Origin: JAILEN01 sp036723975
GTDB taxonomy: Bacteria; Bacillota; Clostridia; Lachnospirales; Lachnospiraceae
Assembly: GCA_036723975.1 (NCBI GenBank)
Contig: DAIMGJ010000010.1
Span: 17,432 to 81,431, forward strand
Direction: 5' to 3'
Length of the DNA: 64,000 bases
A program made the translations under genes and the position numbers. The notes beneath the pieces were generated by a model that was given only the letters and a program-made list of their open reading frames with translations, had not been told where the DNA came from and made no database searches. Below are positions 36,499 through 45,246 of this stretch, piece by piece (position 1 is the stretch's first letter; each line of letters opens with the position of its first letter).

Positions 36499-36849
36499 AT
36501 GATACATCCATCTTATGTTGAATTAATGAAAGTTGTTAATGAGGATACCGCTTTGGTTGGTGAAGAACCGGTAGTAAACAGCCGTTATTCCATCGTTTGC
36601 GCAACGGCTAAAAGAGCAAGACAGATTGTTTCCGGTGATGAACCTTATATTTCCAACACCCAGGGAATGAAGCCTCTTTCCATTGCTGTTCAGGAATTGT
36701 ATGAAGGCAAACTTAAAATCTTAACCGATGACGAAGTTAAAGAAAAAGATATTGAACTTGCAGAGTATAAAGAGAAAAAAGCTGCTTTAAAGAAAGCCGA
36801 AAAAGAAGCATCAGAAGATAAACCTGAAGAATCTTTTAAAGAGGAATAA
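36499..36849 (+). CDS. rpoZ: RNA polymerase omega subunit
   Basis: Small RNA polymerase subunit that stabilises beta-prime. The core (residues 1-75) includes NSRYSIVCATAKRARQIVSG and KPLSIAVQELYEGKL, as in other RpoZ proteins. The C-terminus carries about 35 extra residues rich in Lys and Glu, longer than the typical 70-90 residue protein, and these are probably flexible. AAAGGAG precedes the ATG, and its stop abuts the rimO start. Confidence 0.92.
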   Translation: MIHPSYVELMKVVNEDTALVGEEPVVNSRYSIVCATAKRARQIVSGDEPYISNTQGMKPLSIAVQELYEGKLKILTDDEVKEKDIELAEYKEKKAALKKAEKEASEDKPEESFKEE

Positions 36850-38178
36850 ATGAAAGTAGCTATTATTTCTTTGGGATGCGATAAAAATTATGTCGATTCC
36901 GAACATATTATGGCACTTTTGTCAAAAGACGGACATGAATTTGTGCCGGATGTGGAAGATGCTGATATTTGCGTAATTAATACCTGTTGCTTTATACAGG
37001 ATGCGTTGGAAGAAAGCATTAATACCATTATTGAAGTTGGTAAACTAAAAGAAAGCGGTTCTTTAAAAGTTTTGGTAATCGCCGGATGCCTTGGAGAACG
37101 TTTTACAGATGAGGTTTTAACGGATTTGCCGGAAGTCGACGGGATTGTGGGAACCAATTCCTACGATGAAATCTCTGCTTTGATAAAAAAAGCACTGGAA
37201 GGGAAAAAAGAAGTTATTAAAAAAGATTTTTCTTCTCTTCCTAAAAATGATGGTCGCTTTTTGAGCAGTGTTGTTCCTTATACCTATCTTAAAATTGCAG
37301 AGGGCTGCAATAAGCACTGTACTTATTGCGTGATTCCGTCTATTCGGGGAAACTATCGAAGCGTTCCTATGGAGGAACTTTTGGCGGAAGCGGAAGCTTT
37401 GGCAAGGCAAGGAATTAAAGAAATAAATCTGGTAGCGCAGGAAGTTACCATGTACGGTATTGATTTATATGGGAAAAAATCATTGCCGCTGTTGCTGGAT
37501 AAACTTTCCTCTATAGAAGGAATTCAATGGATTCGACTTTTGTATTGCTATCCGGAGGAAATCGACGAGGAATTGATTTCCAATATGGCGGGCAATCCTA
37601 AGATTTGTCATTATATCGATATGCCGATTCAGCATTGCAATAATGAGATTCTTAAGCGCATGGGAAGAAAAACTTCTCAGGCAGATATTGTAAACAAGAT
37701 TCATGCACTTCGGGAACGTATGCCGGATATTGCTATCAGAAGTACTTTGATTTGCGGTTTTCCGGGGGAAGACGAAGAAATGCACAAAGAATTGCTTTCT
37801 TTTGTTTCCGATATGAAATTTGATCGCCTGGGTGCTTTTTCATATTCGAGAGAAGAAGGAACTCCGGCAGCCGAATTTGAACATCAGGTGGATGATGATC
37901 AAAAAGATGTATGGAGAGATGAAATAATGGCGCTCCAACAACAAATTTCGCTTGAAAAGAATCAATCTTTGGTAGGTAAAGTGATTCCCTGCTTCGTGGA
38001 AGGAAAAGTGGAAGATAACGTCTATGTCGGACGTACCTATCGTGATGCTCCCGATGTGGATGGATATATTTTTATTGAAAGTGATAAAGAGTTTTTCAGT
38101 GGAGATATTATCTCTGTGAAAGTTACCGGTTTTAAAGAGTATGATTTAATAGGAGATTATTATGAATTTACCGAATAG
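36850..38178 (+). CDS. rimO: Ribosomal protein S12 methylthiotransferase
   Basis: Radical SAM enzyme that adds a methylthio group to an aspartate of ribosomal protein S12. The 442-residue chain has the UPF0004 (MTTase) N-terminal domain with the first cysteines (LGCDKN, NTCCF, IAGCLGER). The radical SAM cluster motif is CNKHCTYC near residue 152, and a C-terminal TRAM domain binds the substrate. The related MiaB is distinguished by context and by the ISLGCDKNYVDSE start typical of RimO. It begins directly at the end of rpoZ and overlaps pgsA by 17 bp. Confidence 0.95.
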   Translation: MKVAIISLGCDKNYVDSEHIMALLSKDGHEFVPDVEDADICVINTCCFIQDALEESINTIIEVGKLKESGSLKVLVIAGCLGERFTDEVLTDLPEVDGIVGTNSYDEISALIKKALEGKKEVIKKDFSSLPKNDGRFLSSVVPYTYLKIAEGCNKHCTYCVIPSIRGNYRSVPMEELLAEAEALARQGIKEINLVAQEVTMYGIDLYGKKSLPLLLDKLSSIEGIQWIRLLYCYPEEIDEELISNMAGNPKICHYIDMPIQHCNNEILKRMGRKTSQADIVNKIHALRERMPDIAIRSTLICGFPGEDEEMHKELLSFVSDMKFDRLGAFSYSREEGTPAAEFEHQVDDDQKDVWRDEIMALQQQISLEKNQSLVGKVIPCFVEGKVEDNVYVGRTYRDAPDVDGYIFIESDKEFFSGDIISVKVTGFKEYDLIGDYYEFTE

Positions 38179-38704
38179 GCTTACAATTTTTCGTGTACTT
38201 TTGGTTCCGTTTTTTGTAGCGGTATTATTGATTCGCCCCGACGATATGATGTATCGGTGGATTGCGGAGGGAATCTTTATTGTTGCCTCATTGACAGATA
38301 TGTTAGATGGTAAGATTGCCCGTAAATATAATCTTGTTACAAACTTTGGAAAATTTATGGATCCTCTTGCTGATAAGCTGTTGGTATGTTCCGCAATGAT
38401 TTGTTTGGTGGAATTAAAAACCCTTTATGCATGGGTTTGCATTATCATTATTGCCAGAGAATTCATTATATCCGGTTTTCGTTTGATTGCTTCCGATAAC
38501 GGTGTGGTAATTGCCGCAAGCTATTGGGGAAAATTTAAAACCGTATTTCAGATGTTTATGGTAATTGTTATGATTATTTCACCGTTACATCCGTATCTTG
38601 TGATTTTGGGTGAGATATTGATGTGGATTGCACTTGCCCTTACCATTATTTCATTGATTGATTATATCGTTAAAAACAAAGATGTTTTAAAAGAACAGAA
38701 GTAA
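38162..38704 (+). CDS. pgsA: CDP-diacylglycerol-glycerol-3-phosphate 3-phosphatidyltransferase
   Basis: Integral membrane enzyme making phosphatidylglycerol phosphate. The 180-residue product shows the full CDP-alcohol phosphotransferase motif: D-x2-D-G-x2-A-R-x8-G-x3-D-x3-D, read from DMLDGKIARKYN to GKFMDPLADK. Several hydrophobic segments fit the six-helix fold. MNLPNRLTIFRV is the usual start. The ATG lies inside the 3' end of rimO, implying translational coupling. Confidence 0.95.
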   Translation: MNLPNRLTIFRVLLVPFFVAVLLIRPDDMMYRWIAEGIFIVASLTDMLDGKIARKYNLVTNFGKFMDPLADKLLVCSAMICLVELKTLYAWVCIIIIAREFIISGFRLIASDNGVVIAASYWGKFKTVFQMFMVIVMIISPLHPYLVILGEILMWIALALTIISLIDYIVKNKDVLKEQK

Positions 38705-38713
38705 AGGAACACT

Positions 38714-39265
38714 ATGCTTAGAGTGATAGCAGGGGAAGCAAGAAGTATTCCTCTTATGACACCGGACGGATTGGATACCCGTCCTACCACTGACAGAGTA
38801 AAAGAGACTTTGTTTAATCTTTTACAAAATGATATTTATGGCTGTGAATTTTTGGATTTGTATGCCGGAAGCGGTCAGATAGGAATTGAAGCCTTAAGCC
38901 GAGGGGCAAAACTCGCGTGTTTTGTTGAAAAAAACAAAAAAGCGATGGACATCATTCAAAAGAATCTGGAAAAAACAAAGTTTACGGATCGCGCAGAACT
39001 GATAAAGAAAGACGTTGTTTCCGCATTGTCTGTGATGAGCGCTTCCTTTGATATCATTTTTATGGATCCGCCTTATGCTCTTGAAACAGAGAAAGAAGTT
39101 TTATCCATGATTCAAAAAAATCGTATCTTAAAGGAAGATGGTCTTGTTATCATTGAAGCAGATAAGGATAGAGACTTTTCTTTTGTTTCCGAACATGGTT
39201 TTGAGATTATAAAGATTAAGACTTACAAGACGAATCAACATGTATTCTTGAGGGAAATAAAATGA
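38714..39265 (+). CDS. rsmD: 16S rRNA (guanine-966 N2)-methyltransferase
   Basis: Methylates G966 of 16S rRNA in the small subunit. The 183-residue product has RVIAGEARS at the start, RPTTDRVKETLFNLL, the SAM site FLDLYAGSGQIGIEALSRGA and the catalytic motif IIFMDPPYA. It overlaps coaD by 4 bp (ATGA), the common rsmD-coaD pair of Firmicutes. Confidence 0.95.
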   Translation: MLRVIAGEARSIPLMTPDGLDTRPTTDRVKETLFNLLQNDIYGCEFLDLYAGSGQIGIEALSRGAKLACFVEKNKKAMDIIQKNLEKTKFTDRAELIKKDVVSALSVMSASFDIIFMDPPYALETEKEVLSMIQKNRILKEDGLVIIEADKDRDFSFVSEHGFEIIKIKTYKTNQHVFLREIK

Positions 39266-39741
39266 AAAAAGCAATTTACCCGGGAAGTTTTGACCCGGTG
39301 ACTTTCGGACATTTGGATATTATCGAACGTTCATCCAAAATCTTTGATGAAATCGTTGTTGGTGTGTTGAATAATAGTCAAAAAAATTCATTGTTTTCTG
39401 CGGATGAACGTGTTACGATGATTAAAGATTTGGTGAAGGATTATCCCAATGTTTCCGTTGTTTCTTTTGAGGGATTGACCATTGATTTCGCAAGAGAAAT
39501 GGATGCCAATATTATTATTCGCGGACTTAGAGCTGTAACTGATTTTGAATATGAGTTGCAGATTGCTCAGGTCAATCATGTGGAGTATTCCGATTTGGAA
39601 ACGGTCTTTTTGACTACGTCGTTGAACTATTCTTATTTAAGTTCCAGTGTGGTTCGTGAGTTTGCTTCACATGGCGGCGATATTTCAAAATTTGTACCAA
39701 AAGAAATTATTCCCCGTATTATGGAGAAATATAACAAATAA
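39262..39741 (+). CDS. coaD: Phosphopantetheine adenylyltransferase
   Basis: Transfers AMP to 4'-phosphopantetheine in coenzyme A synthesis. The 159-residue product has the HxGH-type nucleotidyl motif in YPGSFDPVTFGHLDII, IIRGLRAVTDFEYE, and the late motif SLNYSYLSSSVVRE. Length and order are standard. It overlaps rsmD and is followed by a conserved coiled-coil gene rather than ylbJ/ylbK as in Bacillus. Confidence 0.96.
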   Translation: MKKAIYPGSFDPVTFGHLDIIERSSKIFDEIVVGVLNNSQKNSLFSADERVTMIKDLVKDYPNVSVVSFEGLTIDFAREMDANIIIRGLRAVTDFEYELQIAQVNHVEYSDLETVFLTTSLNYSYLSSSVVREFASHGGDISKFVPKEIIPRIMEKYNK

Positions 39742-39756
39742 AAAGGAGAGTTATGT

Positions 39757-40479
39757 ATGGCCAGTGCAATTGAAGATATCATTGATGAACTTGAAGAGTA
39801 CATTGATAACTGTAAACCATCATCTATTTTCAATGATACTAAAATTGTGGTTAATCGAGATGACATTGAGGGGCTTTTGGCAGAACTTCGAAATAAAACC
39901 CCTGAAGAAATTCGTCGATACCAGAAAATTATCAGCAATAAAGAAGCTATTTTGGCTGATGCCAGAGCTAAAGCGGATCAAATTGTTCAGGAGGCTCAGA
40001 TTACAACCAATGAGTTGGTTTCCGAACATCAGATTATGCAGCAGGCTTATGCTCAGGCAAACGAGGTTGTCATGATTGCCACAAAACAGGCGCAGGAAAT
40101 GTTGGATGCCGCTACTAATGATGCAAATGATATTCGCACAGGTGCGATTGCTTATACTGATCAGTTGCTTCGCAGCATTCAGGACGTTTTGGCAGCTTCT
40201 ATTGATACCACAAGATCCAGAAACGAAACTTTCCTTAAGACCATGCAGGGTTATTTGGATGTTGTTGTTTCCAATCGTACGGAACTTGCTCCCGAGACTC
40301 AGGCAAGCGTGGAAAAACCGGAGCCGTCCGGAAATAAGGATAACCATGGTGCGGTTACCATGCAAAAGAAAGAGCCTAACGTTTCGGAAACAAATAAAAC
40401 GGAAGTTAACAGTAAAGCAGAATCGGAAGAAGCGCTTGCTGTTCTTGATATTCCGGAATCATTTTTTAACAAAGAATAA
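39757..40479 (+). CDS. Coiled-coil protein of unknown function next to coaD
   Basis: A 240-residue soluble protein. Residues 1-60 are acidic (EDIIDELEEYID), and 60-170 form a long Ala/Gln-rich helix (EAILADARAKADQIVQEAQ, NEVVMIATKQAQEMLDAATN) reminiscent of DivIVA or of V-type ATPase stalk subunits, which may explain why similar proteins are labelled ATPase. No nucleotide-binding motif is present. The C-terminus is a low-complexity Glu/Lys/Asn tail. AAAGGAG precedes the ATG. A strong terminator follows, so it closes the yicC-coaD operon. Confidence 0.78.
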   Translation: MASAIEDIIDELEEYIDNCKPSSIFNDTKIVVNRDDIEGLLAELRNKTPEEIRRYQKIISNKEAILADARAKADQIVQEAQITTNELVSEHQIMQQAYAQANEVVMIATKQAQEMLDAATNDANDIRTGAIAYTDQLLRSIQDVLAASIDTTRSRNETFLKTMQGYLDVVVSNRTELAPETQASVEKPEPSGNKDNHGAVTMQKKEPNVSETNKTEVNSKAESEEALAVLDIPESFFNKE

Positions 40480-40484
40480 TACCT

Positions 40485-40516
40485 ATCCGGAAGGAAAACT
40501 CCTTCCGGATTTTTTA
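40485..40516 (+). terminator. Strong intrinsic terminator before the RluA-family gene
   Basis: ATCCGGAAGGA (40485-40495) pairs perfectly with TCCTTCCGGAT (40500-40510) over an AAAC loop, followed by TTTTTT. The next coding start is only 6-7 bp away. Confidence 0.93.
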
Positions 40517-40521
40517 ATGTT

Positions 40522-41466
40522 ATGAAAAAAATAATTATTGATGAAAAAACGCAAAATCAAAGATTTGATAAATTTTTAAAGAAGTATTTTAAGAATGCTT
40601 CTTCCGGATTTATATATAAGATGCTTCGTAAGAAGAATATTACCTTAAACAAAGCGAAAGCCTCCGGAAATGAGATATTAAAAAGCAAAGATGAAGTGTT
40701 TGTGTTTTTCAGTGATGAAACCTTTGATAAAATGCGTGGCACGAATGAATCGAGGGATTTATCGAATTACATATTAAAAGATGACCCTTTGAATATTGTT
40801 TATGAGAATGACGACTTTATTGCAATCAATAAACCAAAGGGGATTTTGTCTCAAAAAGCAGATACAAGTGATGTTTCTTTAAATGAGTATGTTTTGTCGT
40901 ATTTGATAAAGAATAAAAAAATTACAGCAGAAGATTTGTCTTTGTATCGACCTTCTTGTGTCAATCGCCTGGATCGCAATACCACAGGATTGATTTTTGC
41001 AGCTAAGACTTATAAAGGAGCAAAGGAGTTGTCAGAAATCATTCGAGATAAATCTCATCCAAAAATATATCGATGTGTATGTGCCGGTGAAATAAAAGAA
41101 GAACAATTATTAAAACACTATTTGGTAAAGGATGAGAAATCCAATCAGGTATTTATTTATGATAACGAAACCAAGGGAGCAAAAGAGATTATTACAGGAA
41201 TCAAGCCTTTAAAAACGAACGGAAAAGTATCTCTTTTGGAAGTTACCCTTTATACCGGACGAACCCATCAGATTCGAGCACATTTGAGTTATATAAAACA
41301 CCCTGTTATCGGTGATTATAAATATGGGGATGCTTCTGTAAACAAGGAATTTAAAGAAATATATGGAATTACATCTCAAATGCTTCATTCCTATGGGTTT
41401 GAAGTTCCCGGAGTTGGAATGATTTGCGCAAATATGCCCGTTGAATTTGAAACTATATGGAAATAA
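40522..41466 (+). CDS. RluA-family 23S rRNA pseudouridine synthase (RluC/RluD type)
   Basis: Converts uridine to pseudouridine in rRNA. The 314-residue product has an S4 RNA-binding start (QRFDKFLKKYFKNASSGFIY) and the catalytic domain with the aspartate in SCVNRLDRNTTGL, GRTHQIRAHL and HPVIGDYKYGD. The exact target is not readable; RluC-like is my best guess. A second family member lies at 62926. The ATG directly follows a strong terminator and has no clear ribosome site, yet the encoded N-terminus is correct. Confidence 0.92.
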   Translation: MKKIIIDEKTQNQRFDKFLKKYFKNASSGFIYKMLRKKNITLNKAKASGNEILKSKDEVFVFFSDETFDKMRGTNESRDLSNYILKDDPLNIVYENDDFIAINKPKGILSQKADTSDVSLNEYVLSYLIKNKKITAEDLSLYRPSCVNRLDRNTTGLIFAAKTYKGAKELSEIIRDKSHPKIYRCVCAGEIKEEQLLKHYLVKDEKSNQVFIYDNETKGAKEIITGIKPLKTNGKVSLLEVTLYTGRTHQIRAHLSYIKHPVIGDYKYGDASVNKEFKEIYGITSQMLHSYGFEVPGVGMICANMPVEFETIWK

Positions 41467-41486
41467 CGTGATTATATAGGTGATTT

Positions 41487-42032
41487 ATGGCGACATGGGA
41501 ATCGAGAGGTCTTCGTGGATCAACATTTGAAGACTTTATTAATCGTACAAATGAAATATACAAAGAAAAGAAGTTGGGACTTATACAAAAGATTCCGACT
41601 CCCATTACCCCAATCAATATCGATAAAACATCCAGACATATTACACTGGCATATTTTGATCAAAAAAGCACGGTGGATTATATCGGCGTTGTGCAGGGAA
41701 TTCCGGTATGTTTTGATGCAAAAGAATGTGCCAAGGATACGTTCCCAATGGCAAATATTCACAAGCATCAGTTGGAGTTTATGCGGGATTTCGAAGAACA
41801 GGATGGGGTAGCTTTCTTTTTGATTTATTTTTCCGAAGATCAAAAGTATTATTATCTTTCTTATAAGGAAGCTTTGTTCTTTTGGAACAGGATGGCGGAT
41901 GGCGGAAGAAAAAGTTTCCGAAAGGATGAGCTAAAGGAAAAATTCTTCTTTGATTCCATGCCTACATATCCTGTACCATATCTTAATATGATACAAAAAG
42001 ACTTAGATGAAAGAAACGTTGACATGGTATAA
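41487..42032 (+). CDS. recU: Holliday junction resolvase RecU
   Basis: Cuts four-way DNA junctions in recombination and repair; specific to Firmicutes and relatives. The 181-residue product has the family start ESRGLRGSTFEDFI, PTPITPINI, the catalytic STVDYIGV, FDAKECAKD with the metal-binding acidic and lysine residues, and HKHQLEFM. It follows the pseudouridine synthase gene by 20 bp. The -35 box of the his operon promoter lies within its last codons. Confidence 0.93.
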   Translation: MATWESRGLRGSTFEDFINRTNEIYKEKKLGLIQKIPTPITPINIDKTSRHITLAYFDQKSTVDYIGVVQGIPVCFDAKECAKDTFPMANIHKHQLEFMRDFEEQDGVAFFLIYFSEDQKYYYLSYKEALFFWNRMADGGRKSFRKDELKEKFFFDSMPTYPVPYLNMIQKDLDERNVDMV

Positions 42033-42047
42033 GGTGTTTTGTATAAT
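42019..42047 (+). promoter_or_regulatory. Consensus SigA promoter for the his operon
   Basis: Perfect TTGACA (42019-42024), 17-bp spacer and perfect TATAAT (42042-42047). The -35 lies in the recU coding end. A short leader with the small inverted repeat GCTAA/TTAGC precedes hisZ. Confidence 0.9.
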
Positions 42048-42094
42048 GATTTTACTTGCTAACACATTAGCGAACTAAAGTAAAGGCGGTTTTT

Positions 42095-43273
42095 ATGAAT
42101 AAATTAATACATACACCCGAAGGGGTACGGGACATTTACAGCGAAGAATACAAGAAGAGACAGTATCTTCAGAATAGGATATTGGATAGAATTCATTTAT
42201 ATGGATATGAGAACATTCAAACTCCAACGTTTGAATTCTTTGATGTTTTTGCGAAAGAGATGAGTATGGTGTCTGCCAAAGAATTGTTTAAATTCTTTGA
42301 TCGAGACGGAAATACACTTGTCCTTCGCCCGGATTTTACACCTTCCATCGCCCGTGCCTGTGCAAAATATTTCACAGAGGATATTCGTCCCATTCGTTTG
42401 TCTTATCTTGGCAATGTTTTTTCCAATAACTCAAACTATCAGGGCCGATTAAAAGAGACGACGCAGTTGGGGGTTGAACTTATTGGCGTTGCTTCTTTGG
42501 AAGCGGATGCGGAAATTCTTGCCATGGCTTGTGAGTCTCTTTTGTCAGTTGGATTGGAAGAATTTAAAATTTCCATCGGACATGCATCTATTCTCCGGGG
42601 GCTGGTTGAAGCTGCGAATTTTAATGATGATGAGATTTTTGAGATAAAAGAATTTGTATTAAATAGAAATTTTTTTGGCCTGGAGGACTATTTAACCAAA
42701 AAGAATATTGATTCCGATTTGAAGGAATTGTTTTCTTTGCTTCGGGATTTTTATTCTTCTCCGAAGGAATTTGCCGAACTAAAAGAAAAGGCAAAAAGGT
42801 TTGAAAGATTATATTTAACATTTGAGTATTTTGAAAAATTATATAATCTTTTGGAAGCCTATAAAGTCAGTGAATATGTATCTTTTGAAATGGGCCTAAT
42901 CTCCGAACATGAGTATTATACCGGTGTTATTTTTTCCGGATACACCTATGGATCTGGTGAACCGATTGTAAAAGGTGGCCGATACGATAAATTGTTAAGT
43001 CATTTTGGAAAAGATGCGTTTGCCATCGGCTTTGCAATATCCGTGGATGGCCTGCAAATCGCTGTCGATAATCTTAAAATCTCCGTTCCGACAGAACATA
43101 AGGCTGACGTGATTTTATATCAAAAAAAGGATCGCGCCAATGCAATTGAAAAAGCAAAAACCTACCGTGACTATGGCAAGGTTGTTCAGATGATTCGTTA
43201 TTCCTCAAAAGAAGAACTGGAAAGATATAAGGAGCTTTATGCCGGTGATTACATCGAAGTGATTGGAGAGTAG
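42095..43273 (+). CDS. hisZ: ATP phosphoribosyltransferase regulatory subunit
   Basis: Catalytically inactive HisRS-like partner of short-form HisG, needed for the first step of histidine synthesis and its feedback control. The 392-residue chain begins IHTPEGVRDIYSEE, shows class II synthetase motif 2-like LRPDFTPSIARACA, and GGRYDKLLSHFGK. Lacking an anticodon-binding domain, it is HisZ rather than a true HisRS; the adjacent 217-residue HisG supports this. It is the first gene of a five-gene his operon. Confidence 0.94.
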   Translation: MNKLIHTPEGVRDIYSEEYKKRQYLQNRILDRIHLYGYENIQTPTFEFFDVFAKEMSMVSAKELFKFFDRDGNTLVLRPDFTPSIARACAKYFTEDIRPIRLSYLGNVFSNNSNYQGRLKETTQLGVELIGVASLEADAEILAMACESLLSVGLEEFKISIGHASILRGLVEAANFNDDEIFEIKEFVLNRNFFGLEDYLTKKNIDSDLKELFSLLRDFYSSPKEFAELKEKAKRFERLYLTFEYFEKLYNLLEAYKVSEYVSFEMGLISEHEYYTGVIFSGYTYGSGEPIVKGGRYDKLLSHFGKDAFAIGFAISVDGLQIAVDNLKISVPTEHKADVILYQKKDRANAIEKAKTYRDYGKVVQMIRYSSKEELERYKELYAGDYIEVIGE

Positions 43274-43276
43274 AAA

Positions 43277-43930
43277 ATGAGTGAAGAAAGATACTTAACC
43301 GTTGCCCTCGGAAAAGGCCGATTGGCCAAGTCGGCTATGGAACTGTTTGAAAGAATAGGTATTGATTGTGAAGAAATGAAGGATAAGGATTCCCGTAAAC
43401 TTATCTTTGTAAATGAAGAAAATAAAATGCGTTTCTTTTTATCTAAGGGACCGGATGTTCCGACCTACGTGGAATACGGGGCAGCTGATATTGGTATCGT
43501 TGGCGAAGATACCATATTGGAAGAAGCAAGAAACGTATATGAAGTTTTGGATCTGGGCTTTGGAAAGTGTCGCATGTGTGTGTGCGGACCAAAAGAAGCT
43601 GCAGAGTATTTAAAGCATCAGGAACTTATTCGCGTAGCGACCAAATACCCACGTATTGCAAAGAATTATTTCTATAATCGCAAGGATCAGACAATCGATA
43701 TTATCAAACTAAACGGTTCTATTGAATTGGCGCCTATTGTTGGGTTGTCTGAGGTGATTGTGGACATTGTTGAGACCGGAAGTACCTTAAGAGAAAACGG
43801 ACTTGTTGTGTTAGAAGAAATTTGTCCTTTGTCCGCGAGAGTTATTGTGAATCAGGTTTCCATGAAAATGGAAAACGAAAGAATTACCGGTATTATTACA
43901 GCGTTGAAAGAAGAGTTGGAGGGAAAATAA
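43277..43930 (+). CDS. hisG: ATP phosphoribosyltransferase, short form
   Basis: Catalyses the first step of histidine synthesis, ATP plus PRPP to phosphoribosyl-ATP. The 217-residue length marks the short HisG that lacks the regulatory domain and needs HisZ, encoded 3 bp upstream. Motifs include TVALGKGRLAKSAME, GAADIGIVGEDTI and the PRPP-loop segment IVETGSTLRENGL. Its stop abuts the hisD start. Confidence 0.97.
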   Translation: MSEERYLTVALGKGRLAKSAMELFERIGIDCEEMKDKDSRKLIFVNEENKMRFFLSKGPDVPTYVEYGAADIGIVGEDTILEEARNVYEVLDLGFGKCRMCVCGPKEAAEYLKHQELIRVATKYPRIAKNYFYNRKDQTIDIIKLNGSIELAPIVGLSEVIVDIVETGSTLRENGLVVLEEICPLSARVIVNQVSMKMENERITGIITALKEELEGK

Positions 43931-45223
43931 ATGAGGATACAGTCACTTACAAAAGCATCTATTGATACCTTGCTTTCTGATTTATTAAAGCGTTCTCCGG
44001 CTAACTATGATACTTATGAGGCAAGTGTAAAAGAAATCGTTGAAAACGTCAGAATTAACGGTGATGATTCTTTGTTTTCCTATACCAAACAATTTGATGG
44101 CGCGGATATAAAACAATCCGAGCTTGTGGTTACGGAAGAAGAAATTGCTTTGGCTTATAAAGAAGTGGATGACGAATTGGTGCAGGTGATTCGAAAAGCA
44201 CTTGTTAATATTCGCGCCTTTCATGAAAAACAAGTACAAAACAGTTGGTTTGACAGTCAAAACAAGGGAGTGATTTTGGGTCAAAAGGTGACTCCCATTG
44301 AAAATGTGGGTGTTTATGTTCCCGGGGGAAAAGCGGTTTATCCATCTTCGGTGTTAATGAATATTATTCCGGCAAAAGTGGCCGGAGTGGAACACATTTA
44401 TATGTGTACGCCGCCGGACAAAACAGGAAAGGTTTGCGCCCAGACTTTGGTGGCTGCGAAGGAAGCCGGTGTGGATGTGATTTATAAAGTCGGCGGGGCA
44501 CAAGCGATAGCTGCTATGGCTTTCGGAACGGAATCCGTTCAAAAGGTTGATAAAATTGTGGGTCCCGGAAACATTTATGTAGCGCTTGCCAAGAAAGCTG
44601 TATTTGGACACGTAAGTATTGATTCCATCGCCGGACCATCCGAGATTCTTGTATTATGTGACGAAAGTGCAAATCCGAAATATGTTGCGGCGGATTTATT
44701 GTCTCAGGCGGAACATGACGAATTGGCGTCCGCAATTTTAATTACGACTTCTGAAAAGCTTGCTAAAAAAGTTTCTATGGAAATCGATAATTTCCTTAAG
44801 GTATTATCCCGTCGGGATATTATATTAAAGTCTTTGGAAAATTTTGGATATATCTTTGTCGCGGAAGATATGGATTCGGCTATAGAAGCCGCAAACTCCA
44901 TTGCATCTGAACATTTGGAAATTGTGACAAAGAATCCTTTTGAAACTATGACAAAGATAAAGAATGCCGGAGCTATTTTCTTGGGTGAGTATTCTTCCGA
45001 GCCTTTGGGAGACTATTTTGCGGGACCTAATCATGTGCTCCCAACAAACGGAACGGCCAGGTTCTTTTCTGCGTTGTCTGTAGATGATTTTATAAAGAAA
45101 TCTTCTGTGATTTCCTATTCCAGAGAAGCATTAAAAGAAGTACATAAGGATATTGAAAAATTTGCATGTCAAGAGCAGTTGACGGCTCATGCAAATTCCA
45201 TTAAAGTTAGGTTTGAAGACTAG
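43931..45223 (+). CDS. hisD: Histidinol dehydrogenase
   Basis: Catalyses the last two oxidations from L-histidinol to L-histidine with NAD and zinc. The 430-residue product shows ENVGVYVPGGKAVYPSS, VDKIVGPGNIYVALAK, and zinc-site residues in SQAEHDELA, SEHLEI and GPNHVLPT. It directly follows hisG without a gap and lies 23 bp before hisB. Confidence 0.97.
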   Translation: MRIQSLTKASIDTLLSDLLKRSPANYDTYEASVKEIVENVRINGDDSLFSYTKQFDGADIKQSELVVTEEEIALAYKEVDDELVQVIRKALVNIRAFHEKQVQNSWFDSQNKGVILGQKVTPIENVGVYVPGGKAVYPSSVLMNIIPAKVAGVEHIYMCTPPDKTGKVCAQTLVAAKEAGVDVIYKVGGAQAIAAMAFGTESVQKVDKIVGPGNIYVALAKKAVFGHVSIDSIAGPSEILVLCDESANPKYVAADLLSQAEHDELASAILITTSEKLAKKVSMEIDNFLKVLSRRDIILKSLENFGYIFVAEDMDSAIEAANSIASEHLEIVTKNPFETMTKIKNAGAIFLGEYSSEPLGDYFAGPNHVLPTNGTARFFSALSVDDFIKKSSVISYSREALKEVHKDIEKFACQEQLTAHANSIKVRFED

Positions 45224-45246
45224 TTTTCTTGTATTGAGAGGTTATT

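Noticed and set aside
39820..40365. 181-residue minus-strand frame antisense to the coiled-coil gene
   Set aside because: Composition reflects the Ala/Gln-rich codons of the plus gene; no promoter or ribosome site.
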